24,812 nucleotides of DNA from Methylococcaceae bacterium (GTDB taxonomy: Bacteria > Pseudomonadota > Gammaproteobacteria > Methylococcales > Methylomonadaceae). Each line of letters opens with the position of its first letter. The stretch's first letter is position 1. The stretch covers positions 1 through 24,812 of the forward strand of contig CANNLO010000028.1 of assembly GCA_947505055.1 (NCBI GenBank). The letters run 5' to 3'. This document shows, piece after piece, positions 1-7,540 of this stretch. A model generated the notes under the pieces. It worked only from the letters and a program-made list of their open reading frames with translations. It searched no databases and was not told the origin of the DNA. A program made the translations under genes and the position numbers.

Positions 1-161
1 ACTTGTTTAACCTGCGAACAAATCTACGCTTAGGCTGTGCAATTTTAAGAAGCTATCTGGATAAAGAGCAAGGTAACATCCATCGAGCGTTAGCCCGTTA
101 TAATGGCAGTTTGGGTAAAAATGATTATCCTAACCTTATATATGCTGCATGGGAAAACTGA
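1..161 (+). CDS. Lytic transglycosylase (SLT domain), C-terminal fragment
   Basis: The frame beginning at position 3 is open to a TGA at 159-161 and encodes the last 52 residues of a protein whose start lies outside the window. The fragment contains RALARYNGSL, which matches the conserved ALARYNG-type motif near the end of SLT/GEWL transglycosylase domains, preceded by a helix (LRLGCAILRSYLDK) typical of the same fold. Such enzymes cut peptidoglycan locally and, on plasmids (VirB1 or TrbN type), help the transfer apparatus cross the cell wall. The family assignment comes from motif recognition; the link to conjugation is inferred from the transfer genes 18 kb away on the same molecule. Confidence 0.75.
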   Translation, partial: LFNLRTNLRLGCAILRSYLDKEQGNIHRALARYNGSLGKNDYPNLIYAAWEN

Positions 162-265
162 GAAAAAATAACAAAACTTTTAGCAGCGTGTGGGACGCGA
201 TTGCCAACACACCAGAACAGGCCGTGAATCTTCAGACGCTAGCCGAAAGAAGGCAAGCGGTTTAA
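149..265 (+). CDS. Small 38-aa ORF overlapping the transglycosylase end
   Basis: ATG at 149 opens a 38-codon frame that overlaps the transglycosylase stop by 13 bases, as expected for translational coupling. The product starts MGKLRKNNKTFSSVWDAIAN and continues TPEQAVNL. The SVWDAI-TPEQA pattern resembles the start of small helix-turn-helix regulators found on plasmids and in toxin-antitoxin loci (a remembered pattern, not a database match). At 38 residues it is either a very short protein or the truncated front part of such a regulator; no continuation is visible before the palindrome at 274. Coding status is moderate. Confidence 0.45.
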   Translation: MGKLRKNNKTFSSVWDAIANTPEQAVNLQTLAERRQAV

Positions 266-273
266 AAAGAATA

Positions 274-291
274 TTTTCGCGCCCGCGAAAA
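274..291. promoter_or_regulatory. Perfect 18-bp palindrome, operator-like (copy 1)
   Basis: TTTTCGCG-CC-CGCGAAAA has perfect 8-bp arms around a 2-bp spacer. It lies just after the 38-aa ORF and about 100 bp before the thermonuclease gene. The same palindrome occurs at 23034-23051 (perfect) and 1756-1773 (one mismatch), all in non-coding DNA. This suggests the binding site of a plasmid regulator; the regulator is not identified. Confidence 0.6.
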
Positions 292-302
292 AAAGGGGAA
301 CG

Positions 303-354
303 CGGCAGTACGAAGCGCAAAAAATCACAAAGGGCAGGGCGCTCAATACTGCCG
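303..354. repeat. Bipartite hairpin upstream of the thermonuclease gene
   Basis: Outer arms CGGCAGTA (303-310) and TACTGCCG (347-354) are perfect. Inner arms AGCGC (314-318) and GCGCT (339-343) are also perfect, set symmetrically with 3-nt bulges on each side, and the loop is 20 nt. Four T follow at 355-358. It may be a terminator for the upstream genes or a leader structure controlling the thermonuclease gene, whose ATG is 35 bases further on. Confidence 0.5.
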
Positions 355-388
355 TTTTGAAATTGAAATCTAGTTTAACGAGGAACAA

Positions 389-1081
389 ATGAAAAGAATA
401 AAAATAAGTATCCATCCGGCTTTTTTTACTCTTCTGTTATTCCTTTACGCCAGCTTGCCGGGAGCTGCGGAAATCCTGGAAGGCCGTGTGGTCGGTGTTC
501 ATGACGGTGATACCGTCACCCTGTTAATCGAGGGCAATCAACAAGTCAAAATCAGGCTGGCACAAATTGATGCGCCTGAGAGCGACCAGGCTTTCGGTCA
601 ACGATCCAAGCAATCCTTGTCCGACATGGTTTTCAACAAGAACATCCGGGTAGAGAAAGAAACCATCGACAAATATGGCCGCACGGTAGGCACAATCTTT
701 GTGGATGGTCTTGATGCCAATCGAGAACAGGTCAAGCGCGGCATGGCATGGGCATACCGGAAATACCTACACGATCAATCCTTGTTGCAGGTGGAAGATG
801 AAGCACGTCGAGCCAAAATAGGGCTATGGTCTGACCCAAACCCAATGCCGCCCTGGGAATACCGGCATGGCGGAAAGAACGGAAATGTTACAAATCAAGT
901 CGCACCAAAAGCAGAACCAACCAGTACGCCGGTGAATTCTTCATGTGGCAGCAAACGCTATTGTAAAGAAATGGCCTCATGTGAAGAGGCTAAGTTCTAT
1001 TTAGCTCAATGCGGTTTATCGCATTTAGATAAAGACGGTGATGGTGTTCCTTGTGAAAAGCTTTGTGGTCATGGTAAATAG
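389..1081 (+). CDS. Secreted thermonuclease (SNase-like) with excalibur domain
   Basis: The 230-residue product starts with a basic residue cluster and a hydrophobic stretch (about 10-26), so it is probably exported to the periplasm or beyond. The staphylococcal-nuclease fold follows. The calcium/active-site residues known from that family can be placed: D39-G40-D41-T42, R56 in KIRLAQIDAPE, D61, E64 and R98 in DKYGRTV. Residues about 186-226 form an excalibur calcium-binding domain (four-cysteine pattern with DKDGDGVPCE). The enzyme should cut DNA or RNA phosphodiester bonds using calcium. A GAGGAAC ribosome binding site precedes the ATG. The next gene starts 11 bp downstream and is probably cotranscribed. 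Plasmids often carry such nucleases near transfer genes; the role there is unclear. Confidence 0.9.
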   Translation: MKRIKISIHPAFFTLLLFLYASLPGAAEILEGRVVGVHDGDTVTLLIEGNQQVKIRLAQIDAPESDQAFGQRSKQSLSDMVFNKNIRVEKETIDKYGRTVGTIFVDGLDANREQVKRGMAWAYRKYLHDQSLLQVEDEARRAKIGLWSDPNPMPPWEYRHGGKNGNVTNQVAPKAEPTSTPVNSSCGSKRYCKEMASCEEAKFYLAQCGLSHLDKDGDGVPCEKLCGHGK

Positions 1082-1092
1082 GGAAAAAAACC

Positions 1093-1464
1093 ATGAGCGT
1101 GATAACTGACGTTGAAAGCCTAGCCAACCAACTGCCCGCCCTGATCGAAACGCAAAAAGCGGCCTTGGCCGCCAAGCAAAGCGAAATGGAAACCTTGAAA
1201 AATGCCGGTCTGATTTACGCCAATGAACATTGGCGATCCGGTAAATACCTTTACCTGATCTACCCGAGTCATAACGGCCAGCGCGAAAGAAAATACGTTG
1301 GCGCAGACCCGACCAAGATCGAAGCCGCAAAAGCCTCAATTCGCCGGGCGAACGAGTACGGCCAACTAGCAACCGAAGCTGCACAAATCGAAAGGGCATT
1401 ATGGCAAGGGAGCGAACGGTTGCGGGATGCTGTTGCATATCTTTCCGGGCAGCGGTCATGGTGA
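1093..1464 (+). CDS. Hypothetical plasmid protein, 123 aa
   Basis: Encodes 123 residues. The N-terminal 35 residues are helical and charged, compatible with a coiled coil. The middle contains HWRSGKYLYLIYPSHNGQRE followed by RKYVGADP, an aromatic-rich, likely beta-stranded patch of a kind I associate with small proteins of mobile elements, and the C-terminus is helical again. I cannot assign a function. It starts 11 bp after the thermonuclease stop with a purine-rich leader, so the two genes are probably one transcript. Its stop codon lies inside the first arm of the hairpin array that begins at 1460, so that array could also end this transcript. Confidence 0.7.
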   Translation: MSVITDVESLANQLPALIETQKAALAAKQSEMETLKNAGLIYANEHWRSGKYLYLIYPSHNGQRERKYVGADPTKIEAAKASIRRANEYGQLATEAAQIERALWQGSERLRDAVAYLSGQRSW

Positions 1465-1626
1465 CAATAAACCATAACCTAGTGCGGAGATATGTCGCCA
1501 CGTTATGTTTTGGTGACAGCGACCGCCCGGCGCCGGTCCAGATCGGCAGCGGAGCTGTCACCACTTTTTAATTTGGTGTCATAACCAGTGTGCCGGCTTC
1601 CGGATTTTGTCACCACATTTTCTTTT
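1460..1626. repeat. Tandem array of three stem-loop units
   Basis: Three units each begin with GGTGACA or GGTGTCA and end with TGTCACC or TGTCGCC, so each can fold into a hairpin: 1460-1499 (40 nt), 1512-1562 (51 nt) and 1575-1614 (40 nt). Each unit is followed by an AT-rich segment starting AC; the two that separate units (1500-1511 and 1563-1574) are both exactly 12 nt. Unit 2 has the best stem (TGGTGACAGC paired with GCTGTCACCA) plus an inner GACCG/CGGTC stem. Units 1 and 3 also share ATAACC near the left arm. Function is unknown; possibilities are a transcription barrier, a protein-binding array or a recombination or replication site. Confidence 0.6.
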
Positions 1627-1925
1627 CTTATACTTTGGGTTACTTCAAGGTGTCCAGAATCAAAACATCCAGATTTATGCACATTAAAAACGGGGGGCTT
1701 CCGAGCTGCTCCCGAAAAAGTTTTTATTGTGTGTAAATCGTCATCAGCGTTTAGTTTTTCTCGCCCGCGAAAATAGTTGAATGACTGTTTGATTATTTAC
1801 TTTGTCTGGCTTAGTTTTGGTTGCACAAGGTTGAGTCTTGCTTTTCTATATGATGCTTAGTGATAAGTCTTTCATCAGTTATACAACTTTTTTTCATAAC
1901 CGTCATTGACCGCACGCTATAATAA
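1627..1925. other. Non-coding stretch between hairpin array and CBASS
   Basis: No convincing gene is seen here. A 62-codon frame crosses it but has no ribosome binding site and overlaps both the hairpin array and the palindrome at 1756-1773. Composition becomes strongly AT-rich from about 1790, marking the entry into the CBASS segment. It is probably the junction between plasmid backbone and defence cargo. Confidence 0.5.
1756..1773. promoter_or_regulatory. 18-bp palindrome, operator-like (copy 2)
   Basis: TTTTCTCG-CC-CGCGAAAA has one arm mismatch compared with the perfect copies at 274-291 and 23034-23051. It is the only copy between the hairpin array and the CBASS effector gene, whose 3' end is at 1926. 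It could be a remnant of a backbone promoter that was separated from its gene when the defence island was inserted. Confidence 0.5.
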
Positions 1926-2861
1926 CTATACTATCGAGTTATTGTACTCTCTTATCATATCATCAACCGAATAGTACATTGCTTCTTCCATTTCATCCCT
2001 ATACTTTTTGTAAAAAAAATCATATATAAGCTGGTTGTCCTTTCTATTTTTGTATATTTCATCTTGAATCCTTCTTGAAATAACATAGGCTTCTTCAGGA
2101 GTTTGATGATTTGATAGCAATTCTCTCCAATTAGAGTTTAAATCTTCTCTTAGACTTTTAATATTTTCTATTGACTCTTTGTTGTCTCTGTATTGTTCAA
2201 TACAGAATGTAGCTATTGGAAGCAAAGGTGTTACGATGTTTAAAACAATGTCTTTAATGTTCAATTCATATTGAACACCGAAAAATAGAACAATAGATGA
2301 AATTATCAAAGATAATACGATAATTAATTTTATATATCTTTCTCTTAAATAAACATCCCATGAAAGGTTAGACCTTTGACAAATTAACCTTCCAACATGA
2401 AGAGAGACACTATCAACAATAGATGAATACCAATCATTTAATCCGTTATAGCCGTTATTCTTGTCTTTGTGCTTATTTGAATAAATTCTTATTTCTTCAC
2501 TACTTGGCACTGAGCCAATATTTATATCGTTCCAATCTAGTGATAACACTCTTGTATCAAATCTTTCCTGTATTTTTGCTGCCAACTCTTTTTTACGCTT
2601 TATAACTGGAACCAATACTAAGGAATTGACCACAGTTACCAAAATACTTATCAAAGCTAAATATGCAGACAGGTCATGTTTTTCACATAACCATCCTTGA
2701 TTAAGCACATAAACAACAAAAGAACCGACAACAATAAGGACTACATTTAAAAAAAACTGTAATCCTGAGTAGTTTTTGGCACTACTGTACAAGTACCTTT
2801 GAGAGGCTAGACAATCTAGGTTCTCGGTTTTGTTTTGCTCGACATTAATTTTTTTATCCAT
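1926..2861 (-). CDS. CBASS effector, S-4TM family membrane protein
   Basis: The 311-residue product has four predicted membrane segments at about 36-53, 66-87, 177-197 and 203-222, in two pairs separated by a soluble region of roughly 90 residues, plus a charged helical C-terminal tail. This is the layout of S-4TM effectors, known partners of SMODS nucleotidyltransferases. The inferred role is to sense the cyclic oligonucleotide made by the upstream enzyme and disrupt the inner membrane of infected cells, stopping phage spread. It starts 9 bp after the nucleotidyltransferase stop, so the two are one operon. No Cap2/Cap3 or HORMA genes are adjacent, so this is a minimal two-gene (type I) layout. 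The gene is much richer in A+T than the restriction genes, suggesting separate acquisition. Confidence 0.8.
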   Translation of the reverse strand: MDKKINVEQNKTENLDCLASQRYLYSSAKNYSGLQFFLNVVLIVVGSFVVYVLNQGWLCEKHDLSAYLALISILVTVVNSLVLVPVIKRKKELAAKIQERFDTRVLSLDWNDINIGSVPSSEEIRIYSNKHKDKNNGYNGLNDWYSSIVDSVSLHVGRLICQRSNLSWDVYLRERYIKLIIVLSLIISSIVLFFGVQYELNIKDIVLNIVTPLLPIATFCIEQYRDNKESIENIKSLREDLNSNWRELLSNHQTPEEAYVISRRIQDEIYKNRKDNQLIYDFFYKKYRDEMEEAMYYSVDDMIREYNNSIV

Positions 2862-2870
2862 ATTTATTTT

Positions 2871-3869
2871 TTATCCATAATTAGGAAAATCAAAGCCAAA
2901 AATCTCTCTCCATTTATTTATCGACTCCTTTTCTTTTTGTTGATTTTCTAAATTCCTTGCTTCGGTAGACCTAACGTAATCAAGGTTTGCCCTATTGTAG
3001 ATTTTTGTTTTCTCATCATACGTTAGCGTATTTATGTTTCCCTGTATTCCTTTTGGATCAGCAACAGAACCATAAATATTATCTCTTATATAAAGAAAAC
3101 AACTTGGAAGCTCAATATCAACAAACTTAGTTGCAGTAATTGTATTCTCATAGTGATTTAGTAGCATGTTTTCTATGAGATAAGAAGACATTGAAGGCAT
3201 GGTTGGTCTTTTGTTCCAATACTTCATTGTTCTTATGACATTAAGAACATTACCGCTATTTTTTTGGTTTATCTTTGAAACCCTTTCTTTATCAATTCTA
3301 GGGTCTGTTTTTTTCCAATTACCGCTACCATCCGGTATTAAATAAAATGTTTTTCCATAGTAATCTTCCTTAGTAAAAAAGCAAGGTACCATATCAAAAC
3401 TCCAATCATAGCTAGTCAAATTTAAGACAGCGGCCTCTTGCCTTCTATTGATTTGTGAATATTTATACTGTGGTACTAAGCTTAAAGAACTAACAAACTT
3501 ATTAACTACTTTTACTGAATTCAGTGTGTTAGTAAGCGGGTTACATAAGTCTTTTAGATTTTTTACACTTTGGTCTATTGTTATTTCAATTTTATCAGTG
3601 TACTCGTTATATGATCCGCCCCTAGCATTTAAGCAAATCATCATATCAATATCATCGAGAGGCCGTTTTTTTGTATTTCTATCAAATGAACCGAAATTTA
3701 TATCTTTTTCAGAATATAGCTCTGGAAAGCTTGAATCATGAATTGGGAAAGCATGTATTTTACCAATAAGCCAAGTTCTGCTACTTCTGGCTGATTTCAC
3801 ATCATCAGCATCTAAATTAACTGTATTTTTCAAAAATTCATTGAAAGCCGACGTCACAGTTGTTGCCAT
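2871..3869 (-). CDS. CBASS cGAS/DncV-like nucleotidyltransferase (CD-NTase, SMODS)
   Basis: The 332-residue product carries the polymerase-beta-type nucleotidyltransferase signature: GS at 60-61 (NFGSFDRNT), the metal-binding pair D73 and D75 (LDDIDMMI), and a third acidic residue D159 in SFDMVPCF. The rest matches the helical part of SMODS enzymes (MKYWNKRP, then SYLIENMLLNHYE). Such enzymes make cyclic di- or trinucleotides when phage infection is sensed; the product here cannot be predicted from sequence alone. The start lies 15 bp after the preceding 67-aa gene, so the CBASS pair may be read from the long upstream operon, although an internal promoter is possible. The gene is strongly AT-rich. 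Confidence 0.85.
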   Translation of the reverse strand: MATTVTSAFNEFLKNTVNLDADDVKSARSSRTWLIGKIHAFPIHDSSFPELYSEKDINFGSFDRNTKKRPLDDIDMMICLNARGGSYNEYTDKIEITIDQSVKNLKDLCNPLTNTLNSVKVVNKFVSSLSLVPQYKYSQINRRQEAAVLNLTSYDWSFDMVPCFFTKEDYYGKTFYLIPDGSGNWKKTDPRIDKERVSKINQKNSGNVLNVIRTMKYWNKRPTMPSMSSYLIENMLLNHYENTITATKFVDIELPSCFLYIRDNIYGSVADPKGIQGNINTLTYDEKTKIYNRANLDYVRSTEARNLENQQKEKESINKWREIFGFDFPNYG

Positions 3870-3884
3870 AAATTCCTTTGTAGC

Positions 3885-4088
3885 TTAATTTTTAAAAACT
3901 AAAACCTCCCTGCCCCGCTTTGCATTCCTTGCTTTTTCCATAACAACATCAAACATCATTCCTAAAACATCTTTTTTGAACTCTTGATTGTCGGCAAAAT
4001 CTTTATATAAGTCCGTAAAATCAAAAATCAAGTCCTGAAGTTTTTCCTCATACCCCTTTGTTAGGCATTTTATAGCAACTCGCTTCAT
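3885..4088 (-). CDS. Hypothetical 67-aa protein between Res and CBASS
   Basis: A 67-residue, mostly helical, highly charged protein (MKRVAIKCLTKGYEEKLQDL start, KRGREVLVFKN end). Its ATG overlaps the stop of the 122-aa HEPN-like gene by 4 bp, so the two are translationally coupled and probably work together. It has no membrane segment and no catalytic motif that I recognise. Given the coupling, it could be a small partner or antidote of the HEPN-like protein, but this is inference only. Confidence 0.6.
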   Translation of the reverse strand: MKRVAIKCLTKGYEEKLQDLIFDFTDLYKDFADNQEFKKDVLGMMFDVVMEKARNAKRGREVLVFKN

Positions 4089-4453
4089 TCAGGTTCTCCC
4101 GAGTCAATTTTCATGATCTCATCAAATAGATAAATCATTCCAAGCAATATTTGATCAAATTCAGAACAATAATCTCCGGCATCAATATTCATCTTTGCTA
4201 TTGATTTTTCGTATTCCGTACCCTTTCGGTGTGCCACTCCAGTTGATCTTACCGATTGAACCCCTCGAAGTAGAGACGTAAGAGCAGTCAAATGTTCTGA
4301 CTTTAACTGCTTAAGCAATTCTTCCACTGTCAAACAGCGTGGAAAAATTGCTGGTTTTACTAATAAAGAGCGTCCAAATTTACCAGTAGTAATTTTTATC
4401 TTGTTGTTTTTAAAGTCACGACTATCCCACTTAAATGGAAAAATCGATGTCAA
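4085..4453 (-). CDS. HEPN-like small protein (possible RNase) after Res
   Basis: The 122-residue product contains R69-STGVA-H75, fitting the RX4-6H motif of HEPN nucleases, within SVRSTGVAHRKGTEYEKSI and flanked by helices (41-68 and 95-117). HEPN proteins are common RNA-cutting toxins or effectors in defence loci. The start is a TTG; a stop codon lies 45 bp upstream in frame and no ATG is available, so the start is uncertain. It begins 48 bp after the Res stop and is coupled to the 67-aa gene by a 4-bp overlap, so it is likely part of the restriction operon. The family call rests on a single motif and should be treated as tentative; it could also be a truncated domain. Confidence 0.5.
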   Translation of the reverse strand: MTSIFPFKWDSRDFKNNKIKITTGKFGRSLLVKPAIFPRCLTVEELLKQLKSEHLTALTSLLRGVQSVRSTGVAHRKGTEYEKSIAKMNIDAGDYCSEFDQILLGMIYLFDEIMKIDSGEPE

Positions 4454-4501
4454 AAGTGGAAAAACTTGGAAGCTATTTTACATCATAAGGACTATAGGAA
4501 C

Positions 4502-7500
4502 TCATTTCACCAATTCCATCAACTTTCCATAGCTATCAACAACATCATATTTGACCTGCTCAGAAGTAATTTTGGCGAAAAACTTCCGCGCACAATCGAT
4601 TTTACATTCCTCGATTTTTCTTAAATCCATCGACGACATTGATCCTTTGGTTTCAGCGATAAAGTAGATGTGCTTTACCGTGCCTTCTTTGAATGAAATA
4701 GCCCAGTCAGGGTTGTAGTCGCCCACTGGGGTGGGAATAGTAAAGCCATTCGGTAGCTTGGCATAGACAACCACTTCTTCGCTGGTATCCAACTCTTTAA
4801 CAAAACCACGCTCAATTGTAGAGTCAGTGAACACATAATCATAAATATGCCGGTTCAGTTTTTCCCCGGTCTTACTAATATCTAACGTCCGTTTATCCTT
4901 GGTAAAAATATCAAGGCTATGGGTTTCGGCGATGGTGTCATAAGCCAGATGTTCAACGATGATAGTGGCTTTTTGCTCGTTGATCAGCCTGATGGCTTTG
5001 GCAATGAAGTCTTCCGGATTGGTTTTAAATTGGTCGAATATTGCGTTATTAATCTCTTGAAGAATACTGGCAATCGTGCGCCGAGTAAGTTTGGTTTCCT
5101 CTGCCAATTTACCAACGAGATCGTATTTGACGGCAGAATGGATGGAAGCCTTATTCGACTCTGTGGTTGTTTCCACCACCTTAAACGACTCTCCTTGTTT
5201 GACTGCGGCATAGGTCGCCTCGTTCGTTTGTTCACCGCGTTGGATGATGTATTGCAAAGGGCTTACACGCAATTCTTTATCCAAGCCGGCCACACATTTC
5301 TTGATCAATTCCGGTGTTTCAAAATCGACAGCATAGGCAGCTTTTTTATTAATGCGGCCCCAAAGCTCCTTGAATTCTTTTTTGTCAAAATTAGCATTAA
5401 GCGGGTTAGTTTGGGTGTTGCGGCCATTATCAATGGGCGGTAATTGGGCATCACTGAAGACGCTATCAATTAGCTGAAATACTTGTTCGATATGAACTGC
5501 CAGTTCCGGCGGCAACTCGGCAAGCTGCCCTTCTCTTTTGGCATCGTGATAGGCAGAGGTGATTTTATCGTCAGCATCGGTGTAGTCATTTTTCAGCAAA
5601 TATTTATAAATTTGCTTGGCAAGTTGTGGCGTAACCTCTATATCGCCAGCTGCCGTTTTTAGCACTTTACCGGTGAAGTATTTTTCATCAGCAATGCGTG
5701 GGCGCTCTGACAGTGATTCGCTAATGTCGCGTTGCAAGCCCGTGACAAACTCCGTGTAACTCTCGCTGGTGACGACAGTGAGAACATTCACCTGATGCAC
5801 CGTAGCCGGGTTGTCCATACGGTCTCCAGCCTGGTTGACCGAAAGCCGCATACCTCGACCGACTTCCTGGCGGCGTGAAATCGTATTATCGCTATGCTTA
5901 AGAGTACAGATTACGAAAACATTAGGGTTATCCCAGCCTTCGCGCAGCGCAGAATGGGAAAAAATGAAGCGTACAGGTTCTTCAAACTTTAGAAGCTGCT
6001 CTTTCTTACGCAGGATAAGATCATAAGCATCCACATCGTCGGTTTCGTTGGATTTTTTTCCTGTCGCTGGATCAACCAGGCGCTTGGATTTTTTATCAAT
6101 TGAGAAATAGCCCTCATGGGTTCGGGATACCTCGATACCGCGCAGATAATCATTATAGGGATTGTCATCCAGCGTCAGAACTTCATTAAGATGACTGGTG
6201 TATTCCTCTTCAAAAATCTGGGCGTATTCGCCGGAGGTTTCGCCTTTTTCGTCATAGCATCGATATTTGGCGACGGTGTCAATAAAGAACAGGGACAGCA
6301 CTTTGATACCATCCTCAAACAGCATTTGCTCTTTTTCGAAATGGGCTTTGATCGCTTCACGAATTTGAATGCGGCGCAGCGCGGCTTCATTGACATCGCC
6401 AGTAACTTCACCCACCACAAGCTCTACGCCATTGGTAAAACTAAGGGTTTTTGTGTTCGCATTAATGTCAGAGACCACAAAACCTTTATATTGATCAAGC
6501 TTTCCGGAAAGATCGTGCAGATTGTCGCCCTTTTTCAGTTTGCGTAGCACCCGTTTGATTCCGGAATTTTGTTTGATTTCCAGCTCGACACCAACAACCG
6601 GCGGTTTGCTGGTCGATATTTCAACCCCGCCCAGATACAAATACGGATTCGTGCCGCTCAGTCCTTTGACTGAAATACCGCGCACAGATATTTTTTTCAC
6701 CAGTTTCTGGTTATAGGCATCCAGTGCATCAAGGCGATGAATTTTATTGTATTCGGTTTTGTGCGTGGCAGAGTAACGTAATATCATCAGAGGTTTGAAA
6801 TGTTTGAAAGATTCCAGCGTTTTAGCCCCTTCCATCTTTTGTGGTTCATCCAGAATTAAAATGGGCCGATTAGCGGCAATCACATCAATTGGCTTGCGAG
6901 ACTGAAAACCGTCCAGTTCTTCATAAATACGGCGATTATCTTTGCCCGTGGCATTAAACGCCTGCACGTTGATCACCATCACATTGATCCCCGCATCCGA
7001 AGAAAAACTTTCCAGATTATGCGGAGCTTTGGAATTGTATATAAAAAAGCGGACTCGTTTGCCGTAGTCTTGTAGAAAATGCTCTGCGGTAATTTCTAAA
7101 GATTTATACACGCCTTCTCTGATCGCAATACTGGGCACGACCACGATAAACTTGCTCCAGCCATAGCATTTGTTCAGCTCAAACACAGTCTTGATATAGC
7201 AATAAGTCTTACCGGTACCGGTCTCCATTTCAATATCAAGATTGATAGGGCAACCGGTTTTTTTATCGACAACCTGCACCATAGAAAGAGGTAGATTTTG
7301 GTGGTGCTGGACGGCGTGAATATTTTCCAATAATTGCGCTGATGTAAAAACAACATCATTATTTCTAAAGCCCGAATCATCCAAGCTGGTTTGCTGCTCG
7401 CCTGTTTTCGAGCGACCAGGATCGACGCGATATTTAATCCCATTAATGGGGGGTTGTCCGGCAAAGCAATTCACCACGGCTTCAACGGCGTTGGTTTGGT

Positions 7501-7528
7501 ACGCCTGTTTCTTAAACTTAAGCTTCAT
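4502..7528 (-). CDS. res: Type III-like restriction endonuclease subunit (Res), DEAD/DEAH helicase
   Basis: The 1008-residue protein has a superfamily 2 helicase core: Walker A METGTGKT at 101-108, DEPQ at 227-230, a YSAT motif near 252-255, [10 protein letters not shown] at about 529-538, and arginine-finger motif [11 protein letters not shown] at 552-562. Near the C-terminus, PDW (940-942) and ETKG (959-962) form a PD-(D/E)XK nuclease signature with D941, E959 and K961, as in type III Res subunits. Length is normal for the family. It should form a complex with the Mod protein encoded 12 bp upstream, move on or signal along DNA, and cut unmodified DNA. All motifs look intact. Long antisense frames across this gene are shadows. 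Confidence 0.92.
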   Translation of the reverse strand: MKLKFKKQAYQTNAVEAVVNCFAGQPPINGIKYRVDPGRSKTGEQQTSLDDSGFRNNDVVFTSAQLLENIHAVQHHQNLPLSMVQVVDKKTGCPINLDIEMETGTGKTYCYIKTVFELNKCYGWSKFIVVVPSIAIREGVYKSLEITAEHFLQDYGKRVRFFIYNSKAPHNLESFSSDAGINVMVINVQAFNATGKDNRRIYEELDGFQSRKPIDVIAANRPILILDEPQKMEGAKTLESFKHFKPLMILRYSATHKTEYNKIHRLDALDAYNQKLVKKISVRGISVKGLSGTNPYLYLGGVEISTSKPPVVGVELEIKQNSGIKRVLRKLKKGDNLHDLSGKLDQYKGFVVSDINANTKTLSFTNGVELVVGEVTGDVNEAALRRIQIREAIKAHFEKEQMLFEDGIKVLSLFFIDTVAKYRCYDEKGETSGEYAQIFEEEYTSHLNEVLTLDDNPYNDYLRGIEVSRTHEGYFSIDKKSKRLVDPATGKKSNETDDVDAYDLILRKKEQLLKFEEPVRFIFSHSALREGWDNPNVFVICTLKHSDNTISRRQEVGRGMRLSVNQAGDRMDNPATVHQVNVLTVVTSESYTEFVTGLQRDISESLSERPRIADEKYFTGKVLKTAAGDIEVTPQLAKQIYKYLLKNDYTDADDKITSAYHDAKREGQLAELPPELAVHIEQVFQLIDSVFSDAQLPPIDNGRNTQTNPLNANFDKKEFKELWGRINKKAAYAVDFETPELIKKCVAGLDKELRVSPLQYIIQRGEQTNEATYAAVKQGESFKVVETTTESNKASIHSAVKYDLVGKLAEETKLTRRTIASILQEINNAIFDQFKTNPEDFIAKAIRLINEQKATIIVEHLAYDTIAETHSLDIFTKDKRTLDISKTGEKLNRHIYDYVFTDSTIERGFVKELDTSEEVVVYAKLPNGFTIPTPVGDYNPDWAISFKEGTVKHIYFIAETKGSMSSMDLRKIEECKIDCARKFFAKITSEQVKYDVVDSYGKLMELVK

Positions 7529-7540
7529 TATGGCCGCACC

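Noticed and set aside
1025..1564. 179-codon minus-strand frame opposite the thermonuclease and 123-aa genes
   Set aside because: Its product is rich in Arg, Ser and Trp, as is typical of antisense translation, and it crosses the hairpin array; the plus-strand genes have clear families or ribosome binding sites.
1460..1626. Integron attC sites or a CRISPR array
   Set aside because: The spacer lengths and hairpin units superficially suggest either, but no GTTRRRY/RYYYAAC boxes are present, the repeats are inverted rather than direct, and there is no integrase or cas gene.
1588..1776. 62-codon plus-strand frame
   Set aside because: No ribosome binding site; it overlaps the third hairpin unit and the operator-like palindrome.
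1918..1923. TATAAT as a plus-strand promoter
   Set aside because: No -35 box at a suitable distance, and it would fire antisense into the CBASS effector gene.
4919..5443. 174-codon plus-strand frame inside res
   Set aside because: It is antisense to an intact helicase-nuclease gene with all motifs; no ribosome binding site and no recognisable domain.
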